Part shown: piece after piece, positions 17,492 to 27,013 of the stretch
Position numbering within the stretch: position 1 is the first letter of the stretch
Layout of the letters: each line of letters begins with the position of its first letter
Source of the DNA: Pseudomonas viridiflava
GTDB taxonomy: Bacteria > Pseudomonadota > Gammaproteobacteria > Pseudomonadales > Pseudomonadaceae
Direction of reading: 5' to 3'
Length of the DNA stretch: 64,000 nucleotides
Assembly: GCF_900589395.1 (NCBI RefSeq)
Contig: NZ_UUIS01000074.1
Span: 62,001 to 126,000, forward strand
The notes under the pieces: model-generated
Told to the model about the DNA's origin: nothing
Databases searched by the model: none
The model's input: only the letters and a program-made list of their open reading frames with translations
Program-made: the position numbers and the translations under genes

Positions 17492-18338
17492 ACTGCTTCA
17501 CCAGCTCTGGCGTCACATAATGCGGGCCATCGAACAGGTACAGCGGGTAGCCGTCATAGGCCGCCAGCTGGGGCTTGAGTTCATCGACGGTCGCAGGGCG
17601 GAAGCCGCCGCCGACCTGTGGGCGAAAGGCCTCGGCGATCAGGCGCACGCGGTGCTTGCCCAGGCGCTGGCTCAGGGCGTCGGCGTAGGTGCGGGCCACC
17701 GGGGCGCTGCGGGCATAGACCCCCACGCCGTCCTGGAAGAACACACCGATGTCATCGGGCAGCCATTGGTGCAGCCACTCGGCGGTGGCGGCCGGGCCGA
17801 TGTTGGCGCCGTCGTAGACGCTGATCCACAGCGGCCGTGGCAGCCGGGCCAGTAACGCCGGCAGCTCTCTGGCGCGGGTCCAGCTGGGGTCGACCTCGGC
17901 CGGGAAATACCAGCCGGTAACGTGCAGCGGCGTCTTGAGCTTCGCCACTTTCTCGGACAACGCCGCCAGGTGCTCAATGTTGTCGCGTGAGCGGTTTTCG
18001 CTGTAATACCCGGCCAGCCCCAGGATCACATCCTGCGCCCAGGGCTCGCCGGCAATGCGTTGCCAGTCGGGCATCACCGGCACACCGGGCAGGCCGGTGC
18101 CGGGAATGAAGGCCTGGTCGTCGACCACCGACCACTGCACCAGCAGTTCCCTGGCGCCCAGCCTGTGCCAGTCGCCGCGAATGCCCACGGTGGCGTTGTC
18201 CGGCTGCCAGACCATGCCGACGATGCCAGGCTGCAGGCGCCTGTCGGCGGTGATGTACAGCAGCGCAATGCCGACGACGACAATCGTCACCAGCCCCACA
18301 AGGCCCAGGGTGGTACGGCGCGGCGGCTTGCCAGACAT
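17481..18338 (-). CDS. DUF4434-like exported protein, last gene of the nfr-type operon
   Basis: ATG at 18338 (a TTG lies two codons upstream) gives about 285 residues. An N-terminal membrane anchor or signal is visible (LGLVGLVTIVVVGIALLYI). The rest reads like a TIM-barrel glycoside-hydrolase-like fold: GIRGDWHRLGARELLVQWSV, AGYYSENRSRDNI, ITGWYFPAEVDPSW-type segments, LWISVYDG, FFQDGVGVYA and LIAEAFRP. This resembles DUF4434 proteins; from memory, YbcH beside E. coli nfrAB may be comparable, but that needs checking. It starts at the end of the algJ-like gene and probably acts on the glycan in the periplasm. Confidence 0.65.
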   Translation of the reverse strand: MSGKPPRRTTLGLVGLVTIVVVGIALLYITADRRLQPGIVGMVWQPDNATVGIRGDWHRLGARELLVQWSVVDDQAFIPGTGLPGVPVMPDWQRIAGEPWAQDVILGLAGYYSENRSRDNIEHLAALSEKVAKLKTPLHVTGWYFPAEVDPSWTRARELPALLARLPRPLWISVYDGANIGPAATAEWLHQWLPDDIGVFFQDGVGVYARSAPVARTYADALSQRLGKHRVRLIAEAFRPQVGGGFRPATVDELKPQLAAYDGYPLYLFDGPHYVTPELVKQLAR

Positions 18339-18344
18339 GTTCAA

Positions 18345-19316
18345 TCAGAGCACCTTGCGCAGGCGTTGCTGCCACTGGCTCAGCGAGGTGACGCCCTTGG
18401 CGTTCCACTGCGGGGCGTCAGGTCCCAGGTGAAACTGCCCTTCGTTGAATTGCAGGACAATCACTTGTGGCTTGTGACCGGCAAAGTCAGGCGACTCCAG
18501 GTATTGCATGAAGGTCGCCCAAGGCCCGACATCGCCCGGGTTCCAGGTCAGGGTCACGGGGCGGTCCAGGGCATAGGAGAGCTTTTGTGGAAAACCCAGG
18601 AACGGCTGCACAAAGCTGTTGCCAATCACATGCACCGGCGCCGGTGCGTCATCGATCAACAGGTCTTTTTCAACTTCACGGCGCACCGTGTAGACATCCC
18701 GGCCAATCAGCTTGCGTTTGACGGCTGGCAACAGGTTGGCGGCCAGGTCGCCAAACATGCGCTTCTGCACCCAGGGACCCAATGCGGTACCACCGCCGGG
18801 CTCGCCTTCAAGACGATAGCGACGGCTGATCAGGTCGGCGGTGGCCTGCGCGGCGTCTTCGGCGGCCCAGGCGGTCCAGTGGTAGTCGGCGCGCCAGAAG
18901 GCCTGTCGGTCGCCGTGTTCGGTCTGCTGCAGCACCGGCTTGAGGTCCAGGGTGCCCAGGCCGGCCTGAGCCAGTTGCGCCTGAATACGTTCATAGCGTT
19001 GCAGCACGGCCGGGCTGATCGTCTGGTGCGGTTCAAGGCGCTTCCGGTAGAGCGGGGCTTTCATCGGCACGATCAGCATCACCAGCGTAATGTGCTGGCG
19101 CTCAAGCTGCCTTTGCAGGTCCTTGAGCAGGGTGACGTTGCGCGCCATGCCGGCATTGTCGACGCTGTCCAGGCTTTCCCAGCCGGGAAACAGCCAGCCA
19201 TCCTGGCCGGTAATGACTTGCGAGGCCGCCTGGGGTGCCAGCCCTGGCAGTGCCAGCAGCGCGCCGGCAAGCAGGCAGGGCCGTAGCGTGCGTATGACCC
19301 TGGCGACCAGGCTCAT
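18345..19316 (-). CDS. AlgJ/AlgX-like SGNH acetyltransferase
   Basis: The 323-residue protein has a signal peptide (LLAGALLALPGLAPQAA) and AlgJ/X-type features: GQDGWLFPGWESLD at the N-terminus, DYHWTAWAAEDAA near residue 146 (Asp/His pair) and VIGNSFVQPF near 232 (nucleophile Ser). It overlaps the preceding AlgF-like gene by 4 bp (ATGA). Family members acetylate alginate, cellulose or related polymers in the periplasm. Here it sits in an Nfr-type operon, suggesting that the glycan made there is O-acetylated. No MBOAT gene is present in this operon. Confidence 0.8.
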   Translation of the reverse strand: MSLVARVIRTLRPCLLAGALLALPGLAPQAASQVITGQDGWLFPGWESLDSVDNAGMARNVTLLKDLQRQLERQHITLVMLIVPMKAPLYRKRLEPHQTISPAVLQRYERIQAQLAQAGLGTLDLKPVLQQTEHGDRQAFWRADYHWTAWAAEDAAQATADLISRRYRLEGEPGGGTALGPWVQKRMFGDLAANLLPAVKRKLIGRDVYTVRREVEKDLLIDDAPAPVHVIGNSFVQPFLGFPQKLSYALDRPVTLTWNPGDVGPWATFMQYLESPDFAGHKPQVIVLQFNEGQFHLGPDAPQWNAKGVTSLSQWQQRLRKVL

Positions 19317-19963
19317 GGCGCGGTCTTGTCGACAAGCCCGACCAGCCGCGGGTGCTGTGCCGAGCCGACCAGAAACAGGCTGTAGCGGTCACCGGCCTGG
19401 AAGGGCTCAAGCTGCAACGGCAGGCTGGCGGCCTGGCCACAGTGGCCGATCAGGGTCGCCTGCACCGGGTTGATGGTGCGTTGTGCCTGGCCGTTGAAGG
19501 CAATCTGACTGAACACCGTGCCGTTGTTGGCCAGCTTGATATCGGCCTGGGCGCAGCCGTTGCCGAGGTTGTAGACATTGAGCTCGGCCTTGAGGTCCTT
19601 GCCGCGCGGGGGTGGGTCGATCACCAGGCGCGGAGCCGCCGCAGGATCGCGGTCCAGAATCAGCGTGACAAAGGCGTTGGCCGGTGCCTTCAAGTCCTTG
19701 AGCTCGCGACCGTTGACCGTTACCGGCAACGGCCTGCGTGCATCCACTGCCTGAAACGGGCTGGCGATCATGGCGCGCGCCGACAAGGCTTGCGCCGCGC
19801 TGTCGCCCACGCGGACCTGCTGGATGTCGTCGGCGGGGTTGACCACCCGCAGCCAGGCCGAGCCTTCGGGCAGTTTCGGGGCATACAGCTGGGCGATACC
19901 GGCCGCCTGGGCCAGGGTCGATGCCAGGCCAAGGCCTAGCCACAAGCTGATACGGGCGTACAT
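19313..19963 (-). CDS. AlgF-like periplasmic acetylation protein
   Basis: The ATG at 19963 is preceded by AGAGGA and starts 216 residues with a signal peptide (ARISLWLGLGLASTLAQA). The mature protein starts AGIAQLYAPKLPEGSAWLRV and shows AlgF-like beta-rich phrases (LDRDPAAAPRLVIDPPP, AELNVYNLGNGCAQADI). It parallels WssG at 2777. AlgF takes part in alginate acetylation; here the partner is the algJ-like gene that overlaps its stop. Confidence 0.75.
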   Translation of the reverse strand: MYARISLWLGLGLASTLAQAAGIAQLYAPKLPEGSAWLRVVNPADDIQQVRVGDSAAQALSARAMIASPFQAVDARRPLPVTVNGRELKDLKAPANAFVTLILDRDPAAAPRLVIDPPPRGKDLKAELNVYNLGNGCAQADIKLANNGTVFSQIAFNGQAQRTINPVQATLIGHCGQAASLPLQLEPFQAGDRYSLFLVGSAQHPRLVGLVDKTAP

Positions 19964-20042
19964 AAACAGTCCTCTTGTCAAAACATGCATGGTTGATTCC
20001 AGGGCGCTTCACGCCCGCTCCAAGGCAGGCGCACACCGGGTT

Positions 20043-22601
20043 TCAATAGGAATACGTCAGTCGCGAGAACACGCCCTTGGCCCGGTCGTCGCCCAGGACG
20101 CGCAGTCGGTATTGCAGCGAAAAGTCGACATAGGAGCGCGGCGCGTTATAGGCGTCTTCGCGGAACCAGTAGCGCACGTTATTGCCGATCCCCAGGCCGC
20201 CGGCGGTGCCCGAGGCGTAGTCCGTGCTGCCATCGGCCTGGGTTTCGCCGTCCATTTTCGAGTCGTAGTCGAATGCGGCGACCACATGCGCGAAGCTCAC
20301 CCAACGCGAGCCGGTGCCGCCGATGGCGTAGCTGCGCCCGCCTTGCCATTCGCTGTTGAAGTAGTTGCGCGAGTCGCCCAGGTAGCGGCCCGCCTCGGCG
20401 AACAGCTGCGAGGTCCACCAACTGGGCGTATCGACGCGCAAGTCGGTGCCGACACTGGCGCCATAGCCCAGGCGCAGCAGCCAGTCGCCGTCGATGTCGG
20501 ACGAACCCAGCGGGAAGGTACGCTCCACGGCCGCGACCACGTTCAGCGACGAAAACGGTTTGACCCGTGCACCCAGCGCCCCCTGCAGGGCATCCAGGCC
20601 GGTGTCGGCGTCGCTGTTCTTGCTCCACAGCGTGTCGCTGGCGCGGGCATAGAGTTCGACGAAGCGCGCATTGCGGTAACCCAGCGGGCGCCATGAGATT
20701 TCGGTGCTGTTCTGCAGGCTGTCGTTGCTGCGCCTGCCACTGCTGGCGCCGGTGCCGGGCGCGGCACTCAGGCCGCTGGCCGAGCTGTTGCCACGGTAGC
20801 TGGTGGTGCTGGTCAGGCCCACGGTGCGCGAGACGTCCGCCACCGTGCGCCGGGTGTTGAACAGTTGCTGGGCCGGCATGTCCAGTTCGCCAGCCTTTTC
20901 AGCATCCACGACACGCGTGAGGTAGCCCAGCGCGCCCTGGTCGTCATTGACCCGCATGGCATTGTAGGCCGCATCCTGGACCGCGGCAGGCGGCAGGGCG
21001 CCTTCGCTGTCGGCCTTGGCAAACGAGGCATGGGCGGCGTCATCGTCGCCGGCCTGCATCGACAGATAGGCGACCTGCAACTGGCTCATGGCACTGAGCT
21101 CGCCGGCCTCGCGTGACAGTTGCAGGCGTTCGCGTGCGGTCTGTTGTTGCCCCAGGGCCGCATACAGGCTGGCTTCTTCGTAAGTGGGCAAGCTGCCCAT
21201 GGCCAAGGCCTGGCTGAAGTCCTGGCGCGCCCCGGCATCATCATCGGCGCGTTGGCGCAGGCGTCCGCGTTGCGCCAGCAGGTTGGCGTCGCCGCCGACC
21301 GCTTGCAGGCCCAGGTCAAGCACGGCAATGGCCTCGGGCAGCTGTTTGCGCTCACTCAGCGCCGTGGCCTTGAGCCCGTAGTAGCGGGGATTTTGCGGGG
21401 CCTTGCGAATAGCCTCCTCGGCCAGCGCCGCAGCGGTGGCGGCGTCCTTGCGGGCCAGCGCCGCGTACGCTTGCGCGGCCATGTCGGTGCCGGCATCGCG
21501 CTGGTTGCCCGGCCAGAGATCGCAGGCCAGGCCAAACGCGCTTTCCTGGCAACTGAGCGTCGGTGCCGGAAAGCGCACCGCCGCTTGCAGGCCATTGCGT
21601 TGTTGCCGGGCCGCCGCCAGGGCCAGGCCACGGCGACGTGTCAGCTCATCGTCCTGCTCATTGGCGTCGGGCACCTGTTGCAGGTGCTGCAGCGCTTGCT
21701 GCGGTTGCTGATTGAGCAGCGCCAGGTCGGCGGCAAAGAAGCGGATTTCGCGCGCTTCGGCGTCGAGCAGACCCTTGATGGCCAGCGCCCGGCTCAGGTC
21801 GGCCTGGGCGGCCTGGGTCTTGCCCTGACGGTCCAGGGCATAGCTGCGCAGAATCCACGGTGTGATCTCGCCGTCGTCCTGGGCCAGGGCGCCGGTGGCC
21901 GCGTGTTCGGCACCGCGGTAATCATGGCTGGCCAGCAAGGCGCTGACCAGCAGCTTCTGGTTGGCCGCCACTTCAGGCGCCCAGGCCACGGCCTGGCGTG
22001 CCTGGTCCACGGCCAGTGCCAGGTTGTCCTGTTGCAGCGCCCGGTAGCCGGCAATTGCCAGCGGCGCGGCCAGTTGGCGGCGGATGGCTTCGCGGCGCAT
22101 CAACAGGGTGTCGTCGTCGGGAAAGCTGCGCAAGGCGTCAGTGGTGGCCTGGTCGGCGGCCTGCAGATCCTGTTGGCGCTGCAGCGACTCGATCAGCAGC
22201 AGGCGGTAATCTATGCGCCCCGGTGCCTGGGCGATGGCCTGGCGGGCGGCACCGGCGGCGCCGGCGAAATCCTCGCGGTCGTAGGCCTTGAAGGCCTGGA
22301 CGGCGACGCCAAAGCCTGGTGCCGGGCGCGCAGGCCGGTTGCGCTGCGGGTGATCGCGGCGGTACTTGTCGCGCTCGGCCAAGGCCATCAAGGTCTTGAG
22401 CTGGGCGACATCGGGTCGTTGGCGCAGGGCTTCGCGTGCCTTGGCGATGGCCAGGTCGTAGTTTTCCCGGTCGTAGGCACGGTAGGCCTCACTGGCCAGC
22501 TGGTAGGCCGAGCCGCTCAGGGGCAACGGCAGGATTTCGGCCGTGGCGCCGGCAGGCACCAGGGCCAGCCAGATCAGCAAAGGCAACAGCGGGCGCATCA
22601 T
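20043..22601 (-). CDS. nfrA: NfrA-like outer-membrane glycan exporter (TPR plus barrel)
   Basis: The 852-residue protein has a signal peptide (LLPLLIWLALVPAGATA), about 550 residues of TPR-like repeats (YRAYDRENYDLAIAKAREAL repeated in variant form) and a C-terminal beta-barrel-like region ending VFSRLTYSY with a terminal aromatic residue. This matches NfrA, the phage N4 adsorption protein A of E. coli, which exports a ManNAc-type surface glycan (reported for E. coli). It overlaps nfrB by 4 bp (ATGA). It is related in plan to BcsC. Confidence 0.82.
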   Translation of the reverse strand: MMRPLLPLLIWLALVPAGATAEILPLPLSGSAYQLASEAYRAYDRENYDLAIAKAREALRQRPDVAQLKTLMALAERDKYRRDHPQRNRPARPAPGFGVAVQAFKAYDREDFAGAAGAARQAIAQAPGRIDYRLLLIESLQRQQDLQAADQATTDALRSFPDDDTLLMRREAIRRQLAAPLAIAGYRALQQDNLALAVDQARQAVAWAPEVAANQKLLVSALLASHDYRGAEHAATGALAQDDGEITPWILRSYALDRQGKTQAAQADLSRALAIKGLLDAEAREIRFFAADLALLNQQPQQALQHLQQVPDANEQDDELTRRRGLALAAARQQRNGLQAAVRFPAPTLSCQESAFGLACDLWPGNQRDAGTDMAAQAYAALARKDAATAAALAEEAIRKAPQNPRYYGLKATALSERKQLPEAIAVLDLGLQAVGGDANLLAQRGRLRQRADDDAGARQDFSQALAMGSLPTYEEASLYAALGQQQTARERLQLSREAGELSAMSQLQVAYLSMQAGDDDAAHASFAKADSEGALPPAAVQDAAYNAMRVNDDQGALGYLTRVVDAEKAGELDMPAQQLFNTRRTVADVSRTVGLTSTTSYRGNSSASGLSAAPGTGASSGRRSNDSLQNSTEISWRPLGYRNARFVELYARASDTLWSKNSDADTGLDALQGALGARVKPFSSLNVVAAVERTFPLGSSDIDGDWLLRLGYGASVGTDLRVDTPSWWTSQLFAEAGRYLGDSRNYFNSEWQGGRSYAIGGTGSRWVSFAHVVAAFDYDSKMDGETQADGSTDYASGTAGGLGIGNNVRYWFREDAYNAPRSYVDFSLQYRLRVLGDDRAKGVFSRLTYSY

Positions 22602-24706
22602 GACGTAGGCTCCAGAGAGGCCGGACGGTGCTGGCGGGCAACGGCCTGTTCGATGGTTTCACGGGGCAGTACGCCCAGGTCCACCAGGTAGTCGCCGATA
22701 CGGCCATGGTGTTGCGGGCGGTAGTTGAGCATGGCGCGGTCGAACACCTGGCGGTCGATCAGACCGGCTTCGATCAGCAGGTCGCCCAGCAGCGGTGTGC
22801 CGGCGGCCGGGGGCTGTGCGTCGGGACGGCTGCCGATCTGGCGCAGGCGCTCGACCACTTCGCCTTCGCGAGCGATCAGTTGCAGCGGTTCGCCGCCCAG
22901 CGCGGCACTGACCTGGCGCAGGCCTTCATCCGGCAGCGGGCTGGTGACCGCGATGCGCGGCTGGCCGTTGGGCGCCGGCGTCAAGGGCACGGTGCGCCAG
23001 CGCAGGCAGAACTCATCGTCGAGTGCGCCGTCCTGGCGGTTGGCGTCCAGCTCGAAGATGCGCGGCAGGTCGTTCTGGAAGGCAATGGCTTCGGCCAGGG
23101 TTTCGTCATCGAGCCAGCCGCGCCCGAGCAAAATGCGCCCCAGCGGCAACGGCCGGCTCTGTTGTTCATCCAGCGCGCTTTGCAGCCTGGCGTCGGTGAT
23201 CGCCTGCCACGACAGCAGCACGCTGCCCAGTTTGCGCGGGGCAATCGCGACCAGGTCGGTGGACGGGAAGTCGTGCATGGTCTTGTCCCAGACCAGCTTG
23301 CGGCGCAGCAGCTTGCCGATCAGGAACATGCGCCAGGCGCGGGCGGCGGCCATGAAGTTGACGAAGTTGCCCACCACCATGCGCGGGATCGACAGCAACC
23401 CGTGCTGCCAGCCATAGAGCACGCTGGTGAAGTAGTAGCGGTGCAGCATGCGCCACAGCAGGGCGATGCCGTTGGCCAGCAGCAGCGCCTGCAGCGTGTC
23501 GTTGTCGTCGAACCAGGCCGGAAAACTCACGTCCCACAGGCCGCTGTGGCGCAGCACGATCAGCGTCACCAGTTGCACCAGAATCACGTAGGCCAGGATG
23601 CTGACAAATGAGGTGACGATGCCCTTGCGGTCGCGAAACAGCAGGTAACGGTTGGCCAGCGAGCCGTTCCAGCCCATCTGCTCCCAGCCTTGCAGGCCGA
23701 TGCCCAGCGTCCAGCGGGCTTTCTGGCGGAAGGCGGTGCGAAAGGTGTCGGGGAACAACTCGCGCACGCACAGCGGCATGTGCAGGGTCGATTCGTACGG
23801 CTTGCGGAACCACGACTTGCGCAGCACCCGGAACTGCACCGGAAACCGCACGAAAATGGCATTCATGCCGTACCTGGCCAGGCGCGCCCCGACGTCGTAG
23901 TCCTCGGTCAGGCTGTCGGTATTGAACGGCTGGTTCTGGTTTTCAGCGGCCAGTACCAGCAAGGCACGGTTGGAAAAACAGGTGCCCACGCCGGCCGAGG
24001 GCACCGTGTCGGTCATGCTTTCACGCACCACCAGGTCCTTGCCGTGCCATTCGGCGAACTCATCCATGTAGGTGCCGGCCACCCATTCGTACCAGTTGCG
24101 CTCCAGCGAGACCACCGGCAGCTGGATCATGTCCTTGCGCGGCAGCAGGTAGTTGAACAGGCGCAGCTCCAGCGGGTGCAGCACGTCTTCGCTGTCATGC
24201 AGCACGGTGCCGGCGAAGGTCATGCCGTGGGTTTTCTCGTGCAGGAAAATCGCCTGGATGATCCAGTTCAGGCAGTCGGCCTTGCAGGTGGGGCCGGCGT
24301 GGGGCACTTCGACGCGGTGCAGCTGCTTGTAGCGCCGGCGCATGCGCTCCACTTCATCGATGGTGCGCTGGTCGTTGATGTAGGTGCCGACGAACACCAC
24401 GTAGTTCTGGTAATCCAGGGTCGAGACCATGTTCTCGATCATCGGCGCGATGACATCGTATTCCAGCCAGGCCGGCACCATGATCGCCAGCGGTTGCTGG
24501 TCGCGGTCGAGCAATTGCTGTTCGGTCAGGGGCCGGTAGCGCCGCTCGGCGGTGAGCTTGCGGTACAGGCGGCGCGCCCAGTACCACAGGTCCACGATCA
24601 GGTCGTCCAGGCTGGAAATCAGGATCAGCACCGCGACCACCAGGGTCGCGGCTTCCAGGAAGCTGTAGTAGTGAGCCAGCCAGTACGGCCAATAGAGCGA
24701 GGTCAT
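22598..24706 (-). CDS. nfrB: NfrB-like inner-membrane glycosyltransferase with c-di-GMP-binding MshEN domain
   Basis: The 702-residue protein has N-terminal membrane segments and a GT2 domain with DSEDVLHPLELRL (DxD-like), TEDYDVGARL and QKARWTLGIGLQGW (Q-x-x-RW), then membrane helices near 365-430. The C-terminus carries two MshEN-type half motifs, LGRILLGRGWLDDETLAEAI near 535 and RIGDYLVDLGVLPRETIEQA near 675. MshEN domains bind c-di-GMP, and E. coli NfrB is reported to be activated this way to make a glycan from UDP-ManNAc. The wecB gene in the same operon would supply that sugar. Confidence 0.88.
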   Translation of the reverse strand: MTSLYWPYWLAHYYSFLEAATLVVAVLILISSLDDLIVDLWYWARRLYRKLTAERRYRPLTEQQLLDRDQQPLAIMVPAWLEYDVIAPMIENMVSTLDYQNYVVFVGTYINDQRTIDEVERMRRRYKQLHRVEVPHAGPTCKADCLNWIIQAIFLHEKTHGMTFAGTVLHDSEDVLHPLELRLFNYLLPRKDMIQLPVVSLERNWYEWVAGTYMDEFAEWHGKDLVVRESMTDTVPSAGVGTCFSNRALLVLAAENQNQPFNTDSLTEDYDVGARLARYGMNAIFVRFPVQFRVLRKSWFRKPYESTLHMPLCVRELFPDTFRTAFRQKARWTLGIGLQGWEQMGWNGSLANRYLLFRDRKGIVTSFVSILAYVILVQLVTLIVLRHSGLWDVSFPAWFDDNDTLQALLLANGIALLWRMLHRYYFTSVLYGWQHGLLSIPRMVVGNFVNFMAAARAWRMFLIGKLLRRKLVWDKTMHDFPSTDLVAIAPRKLGSVLLSWQAITDARLQSALDEQQSRPLPLGRILLGRGWLDDETLAEAIAFQNDLPRIFELDANRQDGALDDEFCLRWRTVPLTPAPNGQPRIAVTSPLPDEGLRQVSAALGGEPLQLIAREGEVVERLRQIGSRPDAQPPAAGTPLLGDLLIEAGLIDRQVFDRAMLNYRPQHHGRIGDYLVDLGVLPRETIEQAVARQHRPASLEPTS

Positions 24707-24717
24707 GACAGGCCTTG

Positions 24718-26922
24718 TTATTGACGATTACGGCGGGCGCGACGGCCGGCCAGCAGCAACAGCACAAACAGCAATACACCGGCCGGGATCAGCCACAACA
24801 GCGACGGCTGGCGCCAGGCGTCCACGCCGCGTGGCTCGTCGGCATCGATCAACTGGCTGCCGCTGGGGTCGTGGGTGTCGAAGGTCGACAGCGCGCCCTC
24901 GGCGCCCAGGATCGAAGCGTTGCCGCGCGTCAGCAGCAAAGGGTCCTTGAACTGCGGGGCCTGGCCGCCCAGGGTGCGGTAGGTCACCCCGTGCTGGCTG
25001 CCGGCCTTGACCACTTGCAGCGCCGCCATGCTGTCCAGTTGTTGCAGGTCCAGCAGGCGCTGTTCCTTATGGTTGATCAGCAGGCGACCCTGGGCGTCGA
25101 CCTGCAAGGCCTCGGCACCGTCCTTGATTGGCAGCTCGAAGGCCAGGAAGGGTTTGTCCGGGTTCAAGGCGGTCTTGTCGTCGGCCTGCACACTGAGCTG
25201 GGCGCGCAGTGGCGAGACGCCGGTGGCGTCGGCGATCTTGATCAGGGTCGGCAGGCTGCTGGCCGGATGGTCGAGCCAGGCCTGGGGCACCAGCACGAGG
25301 GTCTGTTGCGCAAAGCGCGCGGCCATGCCGGCAAAGTCGCTGCCCGGTGTGCTTTTTTCCAGCACGATGTGGCTGGTCGGCAATACGCTGACCGGGAAAG
25401 CTTGCGGGGTTTCCAGGCAACGGTTACTGACCGGCTGGCGCTGGAACGACACGCGCAGGACGTTGCGCGAGCCCAGAGCATAGGCCGGAATGCGCGCCTC
25501 GATGCGTTGCTTCTGGCCGTCGCTGACCAGTTGCGCGGCACCGATCAGGTAATCGTTGAGAAACACCGAGGCCACAGGGGCGGTGCTGGAGGCGCCGGGT
25601 GCGCTGGCCACGTCGATCACGGCGCGCACGGGCAGGCGACCGTCATAGGCGACATTGCCCAGCGGGAAGGTCGCGCTCCAGTCGCTCTTGGCCAGCAGGT
25701 CCAGACCACCAGGCGAGCCGCCCAGGCGCGACAGCGCCAGGCGACCGTCCTGGGTCAGCGGCAGCCGGGCTTCGGCAATGGTCAACTGGTGGTTGCGCGC
25801 CAGTTTGTTCCACGCCGAATTGAACAGGGTCATGGCCTTGACGATGGCCGTCGGGGCGATCAGCAGCATCGGCCGGGTGCCGAGCAGGGCCAGGCGCGCC
25901 TCGTCCTTGCCCAGTGCACCCAGGCCGGTCCGGATGTGCTGCTCGCGCCATTGGCCCAGCGCGGTGGCGGCCTGGGTGTCGAGTGCTTGCACCTCGGCCT
26001 GCAAAGCGTCGAGCGCGGTGTCGATGGCCTTGAGCAGGTGCACATCGTCGATGGCCAGGTCGGCCTGCACGCTGGCACTCTTGCCCAGCACCAGCAGGGC
26101 ACCGACTTCGGCGGCGCTCTTGAGGGTGTAGCGGCCCTGGCCATCGAGGCTGGCGAATGCCGGTACGCCACGCAGTGCTTCGGGCACGCGTTGGGCGTTC
26201 AGCTCGACCGTGTCGCCTACACCCGGCAGCGGCAGGATGCGCGCCTGTTTGCCGATGCGTTCCAGCGCCACGCCCAGGCGCCAGACCGCATCGTAGCTGG
26301 CAGTGGACAGCGTGCCCGGTGCAATCAGCACGCCGGGTTTGCCGGGCAGGGCATTCCAGGCCGCGCCGATATCGCGCAACTGCCGGGCGTCGTAGCTGTA
26401 GGTCAGGCGCGTGTCAGGCTGGATGCGCAGCACGTTGCCGATGGCGCGTTCGTCTTCGCACAGTTCACGTTCCACCCGTGACGACCAGGCCACGCCCAGG
26501 CGTACCGAACCGCTGTCGCGCGGTGCCTTGTCGACGCCCAGCGTGGCACTGGCATCGCCCTGCGCTTCGCTCAGGCCCTGGGCGCGCACCGGGTAGCCGT
26601 CCAGCGACAGCAGCAAGGTGTTGCGCCCGCCCTCGCCATTGAGGTAACTGGCGTCGAACGTCAGTGCAGCATCGGTCAGCGGCACGCCGGCCGGGACCGG
26701 CAGGTACAACTCGCGACGCGCGTCGCTGGCGCTCAGTACGATGGGGTCGTTGATGCCCAGGTCGTCCAGACGGATCTCGCGTTCCTGGCGCAGATCGGCA
26801 TTGAGCCGGGCAATGGCCTGGGCCAGTGGGCTTTCGGCCGCCAGGGTCTGGGTCGGCATGAGCGCGAGCAGGCTCGCACTCCAGGCGAGGGCGCTGAGCG
26901 CCCCCATGTGGATGGACTTCAT
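24718..26922 (-). CDS. BcsB-family periplasmic membrane-anchored protein
   Basis: The 734-residue protein has a signal peptide (LSALAWSASLLALMPTQTLA), a long beta-rich periplasmic region typical of BcsB (for example LSASDARRELYLPVPAGVPL, VFLNDYLIGAAQ) and one C-terminal transmembrane helix (LLWLIPAGVLLFVLLLLAG) followed by a basic tail. BcsB guides cellulose through the periplasm beside BcsA. Here it lies 11 bp before nfrB, so it probably does the same for the Nfr-type glycan. This pairing of BcsB-like and NfrB is unusual in my recollection. Confidence 0.8.
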   Translation of the reverse strand: MKSIHMGALSALAWSASLLALMPTQTLAAESPLAQAIARLNADLRQEREIRLDDLGINDPIVLSASDARRELYLPVPAGVPLTDAALTFDASYLNGEGGRNTLLLSLDGYPVRAQGLSEAQGDASATLGVDKAPRDSGSVRLGVAWSSRVERELCEDERAIGNVLRIQPDTRLTYSYDARQLRDIGAAWNALPGKPGVLIAPGTLSTASYDAVWRLGVALERIGKQARILPLPGVGDTVELNAQRVPEALRGVPAFASLDGQGRYTLKSAAEVGALLVLGKSASVQADLAIDDVHLLKAIDTALDALQAEVQALDTQAATALGQWREQHIRTGLGALGKDEARLALLGTRPMLLIAPTAIVKAMTLFNSAWNKLARNHQLTIAEARLPLTQDGRLALSRLGGSPGGLDLLAKSDWSATFPLGNVAYDGRLPVRAVIDVASAPGASSTAPVASVFLNDYLIGAAQLVSDGQKQRIEARIPAYALGSRNVLRVSFQRQPVSNRCLETPQAFPVSVLPTSHIVLEKSTPGSDFAGMAARFAQQTLVLVPQAWLDHPASSLPTLIKIADATGVSPLRAQLSVQADDKTALNPDKPFLAFELPIKDGAEALQVDAQGRLLINHKEQRLLDLQQLDSMAALQVVKAGSQHGVTYRTLGGQAPQFKDPLLLTRGNASILGAEGALSTFDTHDPSGSQLIDADEPRGVDAWRQPSLLWLIPAGVLLFVLLLLAGRRARRNRQ

Positions 26923-27013
26923 CGACGTGGTCTCGAACGAGTAATGAACAACTGGAAATCGGCGGTTGCGCGGGCGGCGTGGCCGCCGCCCTCAACGGTG
27001 TTGCAGTGTGCGA

